In this document: in pieces, positions 57,401 to 61,200 of the stretch
Position numbering within the stretch: the stretch's first letter is position 1
Layout of the letters: every line of letters starts with the position of its first letter
Assembly: GCF_024362695.1 (NCBI RefSeq)
Contig: NC_065406.1
Span: 3,286,001 to 3,350,000 of the forward strand
Direction: 5' to 3'
Length of the DNA stretch: 64,000 bases
Source: Pectinophora gossypiella
Lineage: Eukaryota > Arthropoda > Insecta > Lepidoptera > Gelechiidae
Notes under the pieces: generated by a model
Seen by the model: the letters and a program-made list of their open reading frames with translations, nothing else
What the model was told of the DNA's origin: nothing
Database searches by the model: none
Made by a program: the position numbers and the translations under genes

Positions 57401-57567
57401 CAGCGTGGTGGAGTATGCTCCATACTCCCTCCGGTTTATTCAGGGGAGGCCTGTGCCCAGCAGAGGGACGTATTAATGTTTGTTATTATTTCTCCAGGTT
57501 TGGCAAAACGTACGGAAACGACACGAGAGACTCCAAGCGCTGGCTTCGGGGCGACTTCACTTCTTGA
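33434..57567 (+). CDS. CIMIP2: CIMIP2/FAM166-family ciliary microtubule inner protein, 8 exons, 309 aa
   Basis: Coding exons read by eye: 33434-33480, 36763-36901, 38447-38543, 43955-44130, 44724-44886, 46381-46519, 56580-56678 and 57498-57567 (TGA). Phases join without a break (930 nt). The protein carries four copies of the family's short motif: IPGYTGHCP at residues 14-22 followed by a GDTYG block, IPGYEGFVP at 90-98, GFTGHVP at 208-214, and LPNYAGHVPG at 274-283 followed by FGKTYG. This order and the ~300 aa length match vertebrate FAM166B/CIMIP2B, whose relatives sit inside axonemal doublet microtubules of cilia and sperm flagella. Expression in sperm and ciliated sensory neurons is inference. 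Every intron is GT-AG except intron 2, which begins GCAAGT after CAG. The start is the only ATG that feeds the first repeat in phase. Intron 6 is about 10 kb and holds the whole ELP3 gene. No AATAAA is obvious just after the stop. The choice among CIMIP2A/B/C paralogues is uncertain. Confidence 0.93.
33740..33968 (-). repeat. Repeat family F, uninterrupted copy with 15-base G run
   Basis: Reverse-complement homologue of 39900-40018 plus 40357-40450. It includes ACTTCATACAAAAGACATTA, the CpG-rich ACACGCGCCTGTGTGCGTGA and CCGCTGGTGGGGAGCGGAGA. A run of 15 G lies at 33878-33892. Located in CIMIP2 intron 1. Confidence 0.8.
34519..34909. mobile_element. 391-bp MITE with 24-bp perfect terminal repeats and TA duplication
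   Basis: The ends CAGTCAGAAGCAAATAGTGA at 34519 and its reverse complement at the right end match over 24 bp. Long subterminal inverted stretches also pair (around 34590-34670 with 34795-34870). TA flanks both ends (34517-34518, 34910-34911). There is no coding potential. TA duplication points to a Tc1/mariner-driven MITE. Confidence 0.9.
35638..35745 (-). mobile_element. LINE 3' fragment (CACCGACAAGAGCGTGGCTC type), CIMIP2 intron 1
   Basis: ATTTAAGAGCCACGCTCTTG, TCGGTGTAGCATTTAATACT and AGTGGTTTCCCTCTTGCCTC. The same ending occurs at 1690-1775, 36200-36310, 43245-43295 and 60168-60262. Confidence 0.68.
36198..36372 (-). mobile_element. LINE 3' fragment (same family), CIMIP2 intron 1
   Basis: ATTTAAGAGCCACGCTCTTG, TCTCCATGCTACTTTTTAGG and TTTCCCTCTTGCCTTCCGCC, longer than the copy at 35638. 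Confidence 0.68.
36925..37043 (-). mobile_element. SINE family A variant, head fragment, 23 bp into CIMIP2 intron 2
   Basis: Contains the minus-strand head with box B complement GGGAATCGAACCC and ends ACCACGGAGGCTGTTAC. It starts about 23 bp after the GC donor of CIMIP2 exon 2. Confidence 0.82.
37435..37545 (+). mobile_element. SINE family E 3' fragment, CIMIP2 intron 2
   Basis: CCGATCTCAATCCCGATCTT, CATAGGGAAGGCCCGTGCCC, CAGCAGTGGGGACGTTAATG and a TGATGATGATGA tail match the 3' end of family E. Confidence 0.8.
38803..39092. mobile_element. MITE family G with nested family B SINE, CIMIP2 intron 3
   Basis: Left end CACATCGAAGCAATTTATCT and right end GAATTGCTTTGATGTGGCCT are inverted. The interior TTTGCATTGCGCACTTACTT is shared with the copy at 25690. 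SINE B occupies 38903-39033. Confidence 0.82.
38903..39033 (+). mobile_element. SINE family B, 5'-truncated, inside a family G MITE
   Basis: 131 bp from GCCCAACTGGGCACCCTCAG to the A tail, flanked by GTCAAATTGCT (38892-38902) and GTCAGATTGCT (39034-39044). Confidence 0.9.
39333..39530 (+). mobile_element. SINE family A with internal deletion
   Basis: The head ACGGCCTCCGTGCCCAGTGG jumps directly to AAAATCACTTTGTGATCCCT, so the anticodon and box B region is lost. The body continues to about 39530, where family B begins in inverse orientation. Confidence 0.8.
39535..39740 (-). mobile_element. SINE family B, inverted partial copy
   Basis: Reverse complement of the 5' two-thirds of family B (compare 40040-40240). 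Together with the copy at 40019-40345 it forms a large inverted pair about 300 bp apart. Confidence 0.85.
39900..40450 (+). repeat. Repeat family F copy split by SINE family B
   Basis: AATAAGGAATAATACTACGT, CCACCAGCGGCTGAGCTAGG and CACCCCCCTCGGTCTTTAGT before the SINE, and TTTTGTATGAAGTGTCCGGG after it, match the uninterrupted copy at 33740-33968 in order. Confidence 0.8.
40019..40345 (+). mobile_element. SINE family B, complete 327-bp copy with 11-bp target duplication
   Basis: Flanked by GTCTTCATTCG at 40008-40018 and 40346-40356. It starts ACCCGATTCCGACAACCCGA, passes GACGACGCCCTGAGCCGAGG and CAACTGGGCACCCTCAGGCC, and ends GCGGCAAATCTACAATAAGT then CACGTC and an A tail. There is no terminal inverted repeat, so with the A tail it behaves as a retroposon. 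I do not recognise a tRNA, 7SL or 5S head. The host sequence around it is repeat family F, whose uninterrupted homologue lies at 33740-33968. Confidence 0.92.
40690..40935 (+). mobile_element. SINE family D body
   Basis: ATGATTATCACGTGCTCAGC ... CCCTTCGCGGGTTGGAAGGT ... GGACCTGTCAAATCTTCAGG is the family D body on the plus strand, without the tRNA-like head. Confidence 0.82.
40993..41240 (+). repeat. Interspersed repeat of the 5568 family, CIMIP2 intron 3
   Basis: ACTAGCTGTTTGTTACCCGC, GACTTCGTTCACGTGGAA, TTTATCCCTTTAGGGGTTGA, then TATAGCGCTTTTATACGTAT. Confidence 0.7.
41300..41515 (+). mobile_element. C-terminal fragment of a LINE reverse transcriptase
   Basis: Open frame with GRAGRGRPGRTYIDQIGDVL near the start and CAERLMNVEEAREVSGSKQM later. 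The GRGRPxRTY..QI pattern followed by a short tail is the usual end of lepidopteran LINE polyproteins. A decayed copy lies at about 610-770 and a trace at 47395-47455. Confidence 0.75.
41710..41806 (+). mobile_element. SINE family B, left part split by family A
   Basis: The end of this stretch (CCCTCATTCAGCGCTTAC) matches family B. The sequence resumes after the family A insertion at 42135. The part before about 41780 is too diverged to place. Confidence 0.55.
41817..42134 (+). mobile_element. SINE family A inserted into a family B SINE, 10-bp target duplication
   Basis: Full-length copy (tRNA-like head 41817-41885, box B GGGTTCGAATCCC) flanked by AGCGCTTACT at 41807-41816 and 42135-42144. 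The flanking sequence is family B (CCTCATTCAGCGCTTAC then TGCTACCGAGCC), so A landed in B. Confidence 0.95.
42135..42316 (+). mobile_element. SINE family B, right part after the family A insertion
   Basis: Continues from CGCTTACTGCTACCGAGCCA through CCTCAGACGATGCCCTGAGC and GCAGCGCTCCCCATTTGTAC to AAGAAGTTAATG. It then runs directly into an inverted family B copy. Confidence 0.85.
42317..42490 (-). mobile_element. SINE family B, inverted copy joined to the previous one
   Basis: CAGTTGGGCGCGAACCTGGG ... AAGAATTAATCGACCCTAGT ... GCTAGTGTAATCGGGTCGTC is family B in reverse complement, including the 5' end. Confidence 0.85.
42543..42800 (+). mobile_element. SINE family C (tRNA-headed), CIMIP2 intron 3
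   Basis: Head CACTGTGGTCCTGTGGTTCA, box B GGTTCGAATCTCGG, body AAAGCTCGGTGAGGCGTGGG, 3' end CTGACTACCCCATTGGGATA. Near full length. Confidence 0.88.
43320..43700 (+). mobile_element. LINE C-terminal fragment with exact 40-bp tandem duplication, CIMIP2 intron 3
   Basis: The plus strand encodes pieces such as FASSLLMRTAKVWNCLPSSV (with frame breaks), typical of a LINE protein end, then a 3' part TTACCATCAGGTGAGATTGC. A 40-bp unit, CAAGGCTAGAGTGAATAGGC plus 20 more, occurs twice back to back at 43551-43590 and 43591-43630 without a difference. Confidence 0.7.
43551..43630. repeat. Exact 2 x 40-bp tandem duplication
   Basis: The unit at 43551-43590 is repeated without change at 43591-43630, inside a LINE fragment in CIMIP2 intron 3. 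Confidence 0.97.
43824..43878 (-). mobile_element. SINE family B tail fragment, CIMIP2 intron 3
   Basis: T run, then GTCTTATTGTAGATTTGCCG and GCAGATGGCATTAACTACTT. No clear target duplication. About 75 bp before CIMIP2 exon 4. Confidence 0.8.
45258..45525 (-). mobile_element. SINE family E (tRNA-headed), CIMIP2 intron 5
   Basis: Minus strand: head GAGCTCGGTGGCGCAGCGGT, box-like GCGATTGTTCGCAAAGGCCG, body CATAGGATGGGTGACCACAA and 3' end GCCCATGCCCCAGCAGTGGG, then a TGATGATGATG tail. About 265 bp. Confidence 0.87.
45655..45985 (-). mobile_element. SINE family A, degenerate, CIMIP2 intron 5
   Basis: Recognisable pieces on the minus strand: TCAGGGTTACTATTGAGCCA, AACGACTACATACATAAATA and GGATCACAAAGTGATTTTTG. 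Box B is damaged. Confidence 0.75.
46148..46210 (+). mobile_element. SINE family B tail-only retrocopy, 8-bp target duplication, CIMIP2 intron 5
   Basis: 63 bp ending in the conserved tail and A run, flanked by GGAGGCCA at 46140-46147 and 46211-46218. The target was itself a family A fragment (46100-46147). Confidence 0.9.
46520..46733 (+). promoter_or_regulatory. Elp3: Probable ELP3 promoter and 5' leader inside CIMIP2 intron 6
   Basis: Only 214 bp separate the CIMIP2 exon 6 donor from the ELP3 ATG, so the ELP3 start site probably falls here unless an untranslated exon lies upstream. No TATA box or initiator stands out. GCGACGACACGCGTAAAT near 46673 is a small CpG-rich patch. Placement is inference. 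Confidence 0.4.
46734..53737 (+). CDS. Elp3: Elongator complex protein 3 (tRNA uridine-34 acetyltransferase), 7 exons, 555 aa
   Basis: Coding exons: 46734-47296, 47941-48105, 48691-48805, 50535-50785, 51905-52070, 52413-52625 and 53543-53737 (TAA); 1668 nt, all phases agree, all introns GT-AG. ELP3 is the catalytic subunit of Elongator, which starts the carboxymethyl-type modification of wobble uridine 34 in tRNAs. The radical-SAM half shows the cysteine cluster C95, C100, C110 and C113 (within MCKPHRCPH and NICVYCPGG), then GYEPTSMRA and IETRPDYC. The C-terminal GNAT half has the acetyl-CoA loop FQHQGFGM at about 500-507 and the GTRNYYAKIGY block near the end. Length is close to the usual ~550 aa and conservation is very high with no lesion, so the gene should be functional. 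It lies entirely within CIMIP2 intron 6 on the same strand, its ATG only 214 bp after the CIMIP2 exon 6 donor. Its introns hold a LINE, SINEs and a long hairpin. Identification is near certain. Confidence 0.98.
48185..48615 (-). repeat. Interspersed repeat of the 5568 family, ELP3 intron 2
   Basis: The right end GCGAAAATGCGGGCAAAAAC then TAGT is the inverse of the CTAGTTTTTGCCCGC start. Within it TATTATTATAAACGGAAAAG and CTAAAATAGGGGGTGAAAGT are typical. The motif TAGGGGGTGAAAGTTTGTAT recurs in diverged form at about 48492. Ends 75 bp before ELP3 exon 3. Confidence 0.7.
48974..50438 (-). mobile_element. 5'-truncated non-LTR retrotransposon (RT thumb, RNase H, CCHC-like tail) in ELP3 intron 3
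   Basis: Read on the minus strand, the segment encodes the end of reverse transcriptase (VKYLGLWLDSSLRW, then LVQNRALRVCGSF). This is followed by an RNase H domain (ALQWVPSHIGLRGNEMADRL, near 49640-49680) and a cysteine/histidine tail (CTRCGTVEDLMHFLVEC, near 49285-49330). The frame is broken in places, so it is dead. A 12-bp target duplication TGCACTTAAGAT flanks it exactly (48962-48973 and 50439-50450). The A-tail appears as a T run at the left edge. The RNase H domain points to the I/R1/LOA group of LINEs. It lies antisense to ELP3 in the intron 48806-50534. Confidence 0.93.
51030..51408 (-). mobile_element. SINE family A variant with microsatellite insertion, ELP3 intron 4
   Basis: Minus-strand tRNA-like head at 51335-51408 (GCCTCCGTGATCTAGTGGTT on the minus strand). 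Its 3' part has the tail ending CCCAGCAGTGGGACGTATAC-like at 51040-51075. An (ACTG)n run at 51294-51314 lies in the middle. A second, related subfamily with a different 3' half. Confidence 0.8.
51518..51812 (+). mobile_element. SINE family A, 5'-trimmed, in ELP3 intron 4
   Basis: Starts inside the tRNA-like head (CGAGCGTTGGGCTGATCCGG) and runs through the family body to CACACGATAGAAGA. It ends about 90 bp before ELP3 exon 5. Confidence 0.88.
52640..52942 (-). mobile_element. SINE family D (tRNA-headed), ELP3 intron 6
   Basis: Minus strand: head TGCCGTGGTAGCCCAGTTGG, box B GGTTCGAATC near 52885-52895, body GATTATCACGTGCTCAGCGG, TTCCCTTCGCGGGTTGGAAG and 3' end GACCTGTCTTATCTTCAGGT. The head resembles a Lys/Ala-type tRNA. 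Starts 15 bp after ELP3 exon 6. Confidence 0.88.
53225..53346. repeat. Near-perfect hairpin, 55-bp arms with 12-bp loop, in ELP3 intron 6
   Basis: Arms 53225-53279 and 53292-53346 are reverse complements with only two adjacent mismatches (TA against CT at about 53253-53254). The loop is 12 bp. The left arm begins ATAATTAAAGCACATAATAA. Directly after it starts a family-C SINE body. It may be a fold-back MITE or give a hairpin RNA when transcribed in the ELP3 or CIMIP2 pre-mRNA. Confidence 0.95.
53347..53525 (+). mobile_element. SINE family C body, ELP3 intron 6
   Basis: Lacks the head. AAGTACAGTTTTCTCAAACA then AAAGCTCGGTGAGGTGTGGG and CTTGCGATGGATGTGCCTCT. It ends about 17 bp before ELP3 exon 7 (53543), so the splice acceptor tract follows the SINE closely. 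Confidence 0.82.
53813..53831 (+). terminator. Elp3: ELP3 polyadenylation signals (two AATAAA)
   Basis: AATAAA occurs at 53813-53818 and 53826-53831, about 75-95 bp after the ELP3 stop. This gives a compact 3' UTR ending inside CIMIP2 intron 6. Confidence 0.75.
53953..54235 (+). mobile_element. 3' tail of the same LINE family, just downstream of ELP3
   Basis: The segment beginning GAACAGCATGGTGTAGTGCT matches, in the opposite orientation, the 3' end of the LINE copy at 48974-49130, down to the shared AACCACCAAGAG...GGCTCAAGCC stretch and A-rich end. It is interrupted by a separate 132-bp insertion at 54041-54172. It lies after the ELP3 poly(A) signals and inside CIMIP2 intron 6. Confidence 0.8.
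54041..54172 (+). mobile_element. Short 132-bp insertion nested in the LINE tail, 6-bp target duplication
   Basis: Comparison with the uninterrupted LINE tail at 48974-49130 shows an extra block here, flanked by TGGTAT on both sides (54035-54040 and 54173-54178). It ends in a TTTGATTTGATT-type tail like those closing other LINE fragments in the window (reverse complement near 1789), so it is probably a truncated retroelement end. Confidence 0.75.
54735..54893 (+). mobile_element. LINE C-terminal fragment after ELP3
   Basis: Frame with KRGRGRPRTTFVKQIEEKVQ-like and LAERREEWRLLHRQERSS ending in TAA, then AAAGAGAGAGAAT. The shared ending GATTACTCCACCGACAAGAG recurs at 59770-59812. Confidence 0.72.
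55656..55710 (-). mobile_element. SINE family B tail inserted in the palindromic-end transposon
   Basis: T run, GACGTGACTTATTGTAGATT, then GCAGATGGCATTAACTACTT; the conserved tail only. It interrupts the frame that starts at 55509. Confidence 0.82.
55808..55848. repeat. GC-rich hairpin inside the palindromic-end transposon
   Basis: GGGTGGCCCTTGGGCCACCC is a nearly perfect palindrome, extended by GCGGCGG on one side and CGCCGC on the other. Very unlike its AT-rich host element. Confidence 0.85.
56755..57065 (+). repeat. Interspersed repeat common in Lepidoptera, CIMIP2 intron 7
   Basis: ACCTGAACCGATTTCCACCA, AAAACCGCATTAAAATCGGA, TCATCCGTTTGGGAGCTACG and ATGCCACAGACAGACACCCG are a widely seen lepidopteran repeat, here about 300 bp. 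Confidence 0.7.
57188..57475 (+). mobile_element. SINE family A variant in CIMIP2 intron 7
   Basis: tRNA-like head AGCCTCCAGGTCTAGTGGTT and box B GGGTTCGATTCCC, then the alternative 3' half GGAACAGCGTGGTGGAGTAT ... GGCCTGTGCCCAGCAG. It ends about 22 bp before CIMIP2 exon 8 (57498). Confidence 0.85.
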
Positions 57568-57849
57568 AGTCATTAAAACCACGCCGGTACTGCAAGCTAT
57601 ACTGAAATCCGTCTGTTTTTCTTGAAGAACAGGGTCCAAAACCCAGTGACTAATTTTTGAGAAACTAAAATTGATGTCAACGATAAAAATACAACTTTGA
57701 ATTATATAAACTTGGTTTTATTTGTATAACTTAATTGAGACTCAGTCTGAAGTCATACAAAGATTAGTATATAAAAAAATATAGTATTTATAGTTAGATC
57801 AAACCAAAAGAAACAATTGGGAATGCCTTAGTTTTTTTTAAGTTTGATC

Positions 57850-58185
57850 CATAATGGTGCTAATTCCTATATACACCATCTAATTTTATTTTCAAGTTAT
57901 ACATGTCATTTTCTTATACATCGAAAGGGAAAGGGGCAGATGATACAGGTGTTAATTTTAAATGAATGAATGAATGAATAACCCGATCAAATTTGAGTGC
58001 ACAAAACTGCATTTAATCGTGCAAAATTTGTGTCCAGATTTTGAAAGGATTGTTTATTGTGTCTGCCTAAAATTTACATGTGTCCCATATTTTTATGCCT
58101 TTCGATTACCCGTCTCTTTGGGGATAAGAAAATGACAGGTATAACTTAAAATTAGGTGGTTTTTACTGGAATCAGCACCAATAAT
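57850..58185. repeat. Fold-back repeat family between the CIMIP2 and KYAT stops
   Basis: GGTGCTAATTCCTATATACA with AGTTATACATGTCATTTTCT on the left pairs with the reverse complement of 58080-58185. Related pieces lie at 9995-10110 and 59370-59440. An (AATG)n microsatellite sits at 57961-57980. It fills most of the 725-bp gap between the two stop codons. Confidence 0.7.
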
Positions 58186-58291
58186 ATGCTTAAATCTGGG
58201 CTTAGCCTTATTTGCCAAAAATGTTAAATATTCAATTTATACAATATACAACGTAACCGAATAATATCACATCACAGATCACATGTAGACT

Positions 58292-61200
58292 CTAAGCAGA
58301 CTTCTTAGCATTCCATTCCTTGATTAGATTACCAGCTAGCTGAAGGTTTTCGTCTTTCTGCAAATTATAATCATAAATTAATTATACAGTGTTGCTTGTT
58401 ATCTTCATTTATTAATTGCAGGTTAGAATACAAACTAAAAACAAAATTCAAAATTTAGATATAAATATAAAAGCATGCCTATTTTTTTCTTTTTTAAGTT
58501 CTTTTTTGTGTAATCAGCTCGCGACACCAAACACTTCAGGACCCCGATACCGACCCCGCCGGCGTGGTCGACGATTTACCTCATTCAGCGCTTATCGCTA
58601 TCGATCCACTAGGGTCTATTAATTCTTTCAAATATTTTTCCTCTCAGACGACGCCCTGAGCAGAGGTTCGCGTCCAACTGGGCACCCTCAGGCCTGTTGT
58701 CTTAAACGTTGTACCGGGTGAGAGCCTTCAGCGCTCCCCATTTGTCCGGCCAAGTAAGTTAGTTAATGCCATCTGCGGCAAATCTACAATAAGTCACATC
58801 AAAAAAAGTGAGCTAATGTTATTTACCTTAATAAAGCAGAATCGAGCGAAGTTCTCGCCCAGTTTCTTGTGCTCCTCCGAGTAGAAGGCGGTGGGGGGAA
58901 TGGTAAGTACTCCTGCTTCCTTAGCGAACTTCTTCGTGAACCGATAGTCCTTGTACTTATCACTCTCTGAAGATAAGTCGATTTTGTTTTCTGAAAAAAA
59001 AAAAGATATACATTAGATAGATAGATTATTTCTTTTTATTTTGGTGCAATAAAGTGTATTTGTATTGTATTGTAGATAAAGTGTATTTGTATTGTATTGT
59101 AGATAACAATACTTTATTGAGCACAATGGACACAAAATACAGAGATAAGGACAACATATACAGAAAAGCACAACAGGCGGCCTTATTGCTCATGCAGCAA
59201 TTTCAAATTATTGTTTAATTCCCGTGGTCCAGTGATTGAGTGTTCGGCTCACGATCCATAAGTCCCAAGTTCGAATCCCGGTTGTTACTGGCCAATATTA
59301 AATGTTTTGGACTTTGAGTTTTTTTTTTCAATTCCTGCGTTAAATTAACGTGTGTTCTATAAATTTTATGCCTGTCGATTACCCGTCCCTTTTCTTTTCG
59401 GTGGACAAGAACATGACGGGTATAACTTATAATAGATAGTTTCGCAAAACCCTGATGATTTGGGTCACGCTGAATCCAATTTCGATTAGCAAAACGTAGT
59501 GGGTAGCTCACTGGGACGGGCTAACCTATAAAATGCTACTTAGGTACTATGACGATCTTGTGACGTAGCGAGTAGGCGCCGCTACTTCAAAAGCGCACCC
59601 CTGATGCCGTTGCAGCAGCGGTATCAGTACTGGTTGGAGGCCGAGGAAATGGATTCTGGTAGGGCTCTAGCTAGAACATCACCGATTGAGAAATTGGTCG
59701 GTGTACTGCGGAACGGAAGGCGATTGGGGCAACCACCGTTCTACACGCCCTATTTATGGAGTAATGGTGATTACTCCACCGACAAGAGCGCAGTTCTTAA
59801 ATAAAGAGAGAGAAATCCAATTTAGGAAACTTTGGCCTAATGTACGAGATGCTTTAATGTATCATCGACTCACCGAGCTGAGTCCAGTCAGCAACAATGA
59901 AGTACCCTCCATCAGGCACGGTGGGGTTGAACCCATTCTCCCGCAACACCTTCACGAGGTAGTCTCTCTTCGGCAGCAGTTCCCCGCGGATAGAGTTGAA
60001 GTAGCAATCTGGGGTGTCGCGGCGCGCCAGCTCTATCTCGAACGATTGGGCTATCGCTTCCTGTAACGGGAAAATATTGGAACATTAGAATAACTTTCCT
60101 TCCTTTTTTTCTTTTTCCCTTTTTTCTTTCTTTTTTTACTTTTTGACTACTCTGGGCGCCATTCCACCTGCGTCAGACAGAGTACTGCGGGGCGGAAGGC
60201 AAGAGCTTTCCTTAAAAAAGTAGCATGGAAAATGCTGCACCGACAAGAGCGTGGCTCAGAGCTGGCAAGCAGATACATCCTTATCACATGAAAGCTAAAC
60301 ACCTTAGTATGATGGCTATTTATCAAAATACAGCTGGCGAGGAGTTGGTGTATACTATACACCTCTGCCTACCCCTTTGGGGATACAGGCGTTATGACAG
60401 GCTATGTACGGAACCCTCGGTGCGCGAGACAGACTTCCTGATCGAGTGTCTGTTCTTTACCCTTCTTCTATGATGTGAGTTGTGAGGTGGATTACCAACC
60501 TCAAGAACCCGGGTTATTATTAAGCCCCCAAAGCCCCTGACATGACTGATGTAATGACTACGTACTTACATCAGTAAGTAGTGACCGGGACCAACGAATT
60601 ATCGTACCTTCCAAAGCACGGATGATTTTACATTGAAACAATCAGGTGATCAGCCTGATTTTTGTGATGTCCCCACCGGGATTCGAACCCGGCACCTCTG
60701 GATCGTTAGCCCAACGCTCAACAACTGGACTGTTTCTTTACTGACCTGTATGGGCGTGCAGCAGGTGTAGACGCAGTTCTGGTGCACCACCTGCAGGTTG
60801 CGCATGAGTCCAGCGGGCGCGTACGCCCATCCTATCTTCCAGCCCGTCACCGAAAACGTCTTCCCTGCCGACCCCACTGTGATTGTGCGCTCCCACATAC
60901 CCGGCAGTGTTGCTGGGGAGAGATTATTCTTCATTTAACGTTACATAAGTAATTAAATTGGTTTTGGTTGACGTGGGTCCCGGCTATTAGCCGTAAAAAT
61001 ACCTCCACCAACCCGCAGTGGAGCAGCGTGGTGGAAGTATGCTCCATACCCCCTTGATTGATTGAGGGGAGGCCTGTGCCCAGCAGTGGGACGTATATAG
61101 GCTGTTTATGTATGTTATACATGTATTTATTTTGTGAGCTGCGGTAGCCCACTTCACGATAGTTAGGGTGTTTCCATTAGGCACCCATTCCAATACGCCC

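Noticed and set aside
59686..60066. 126-codon plus-strand frame
   Set aside because: It is the antisense shadow of the KYAT exon 59874-60060 joined to a LINE fragment.
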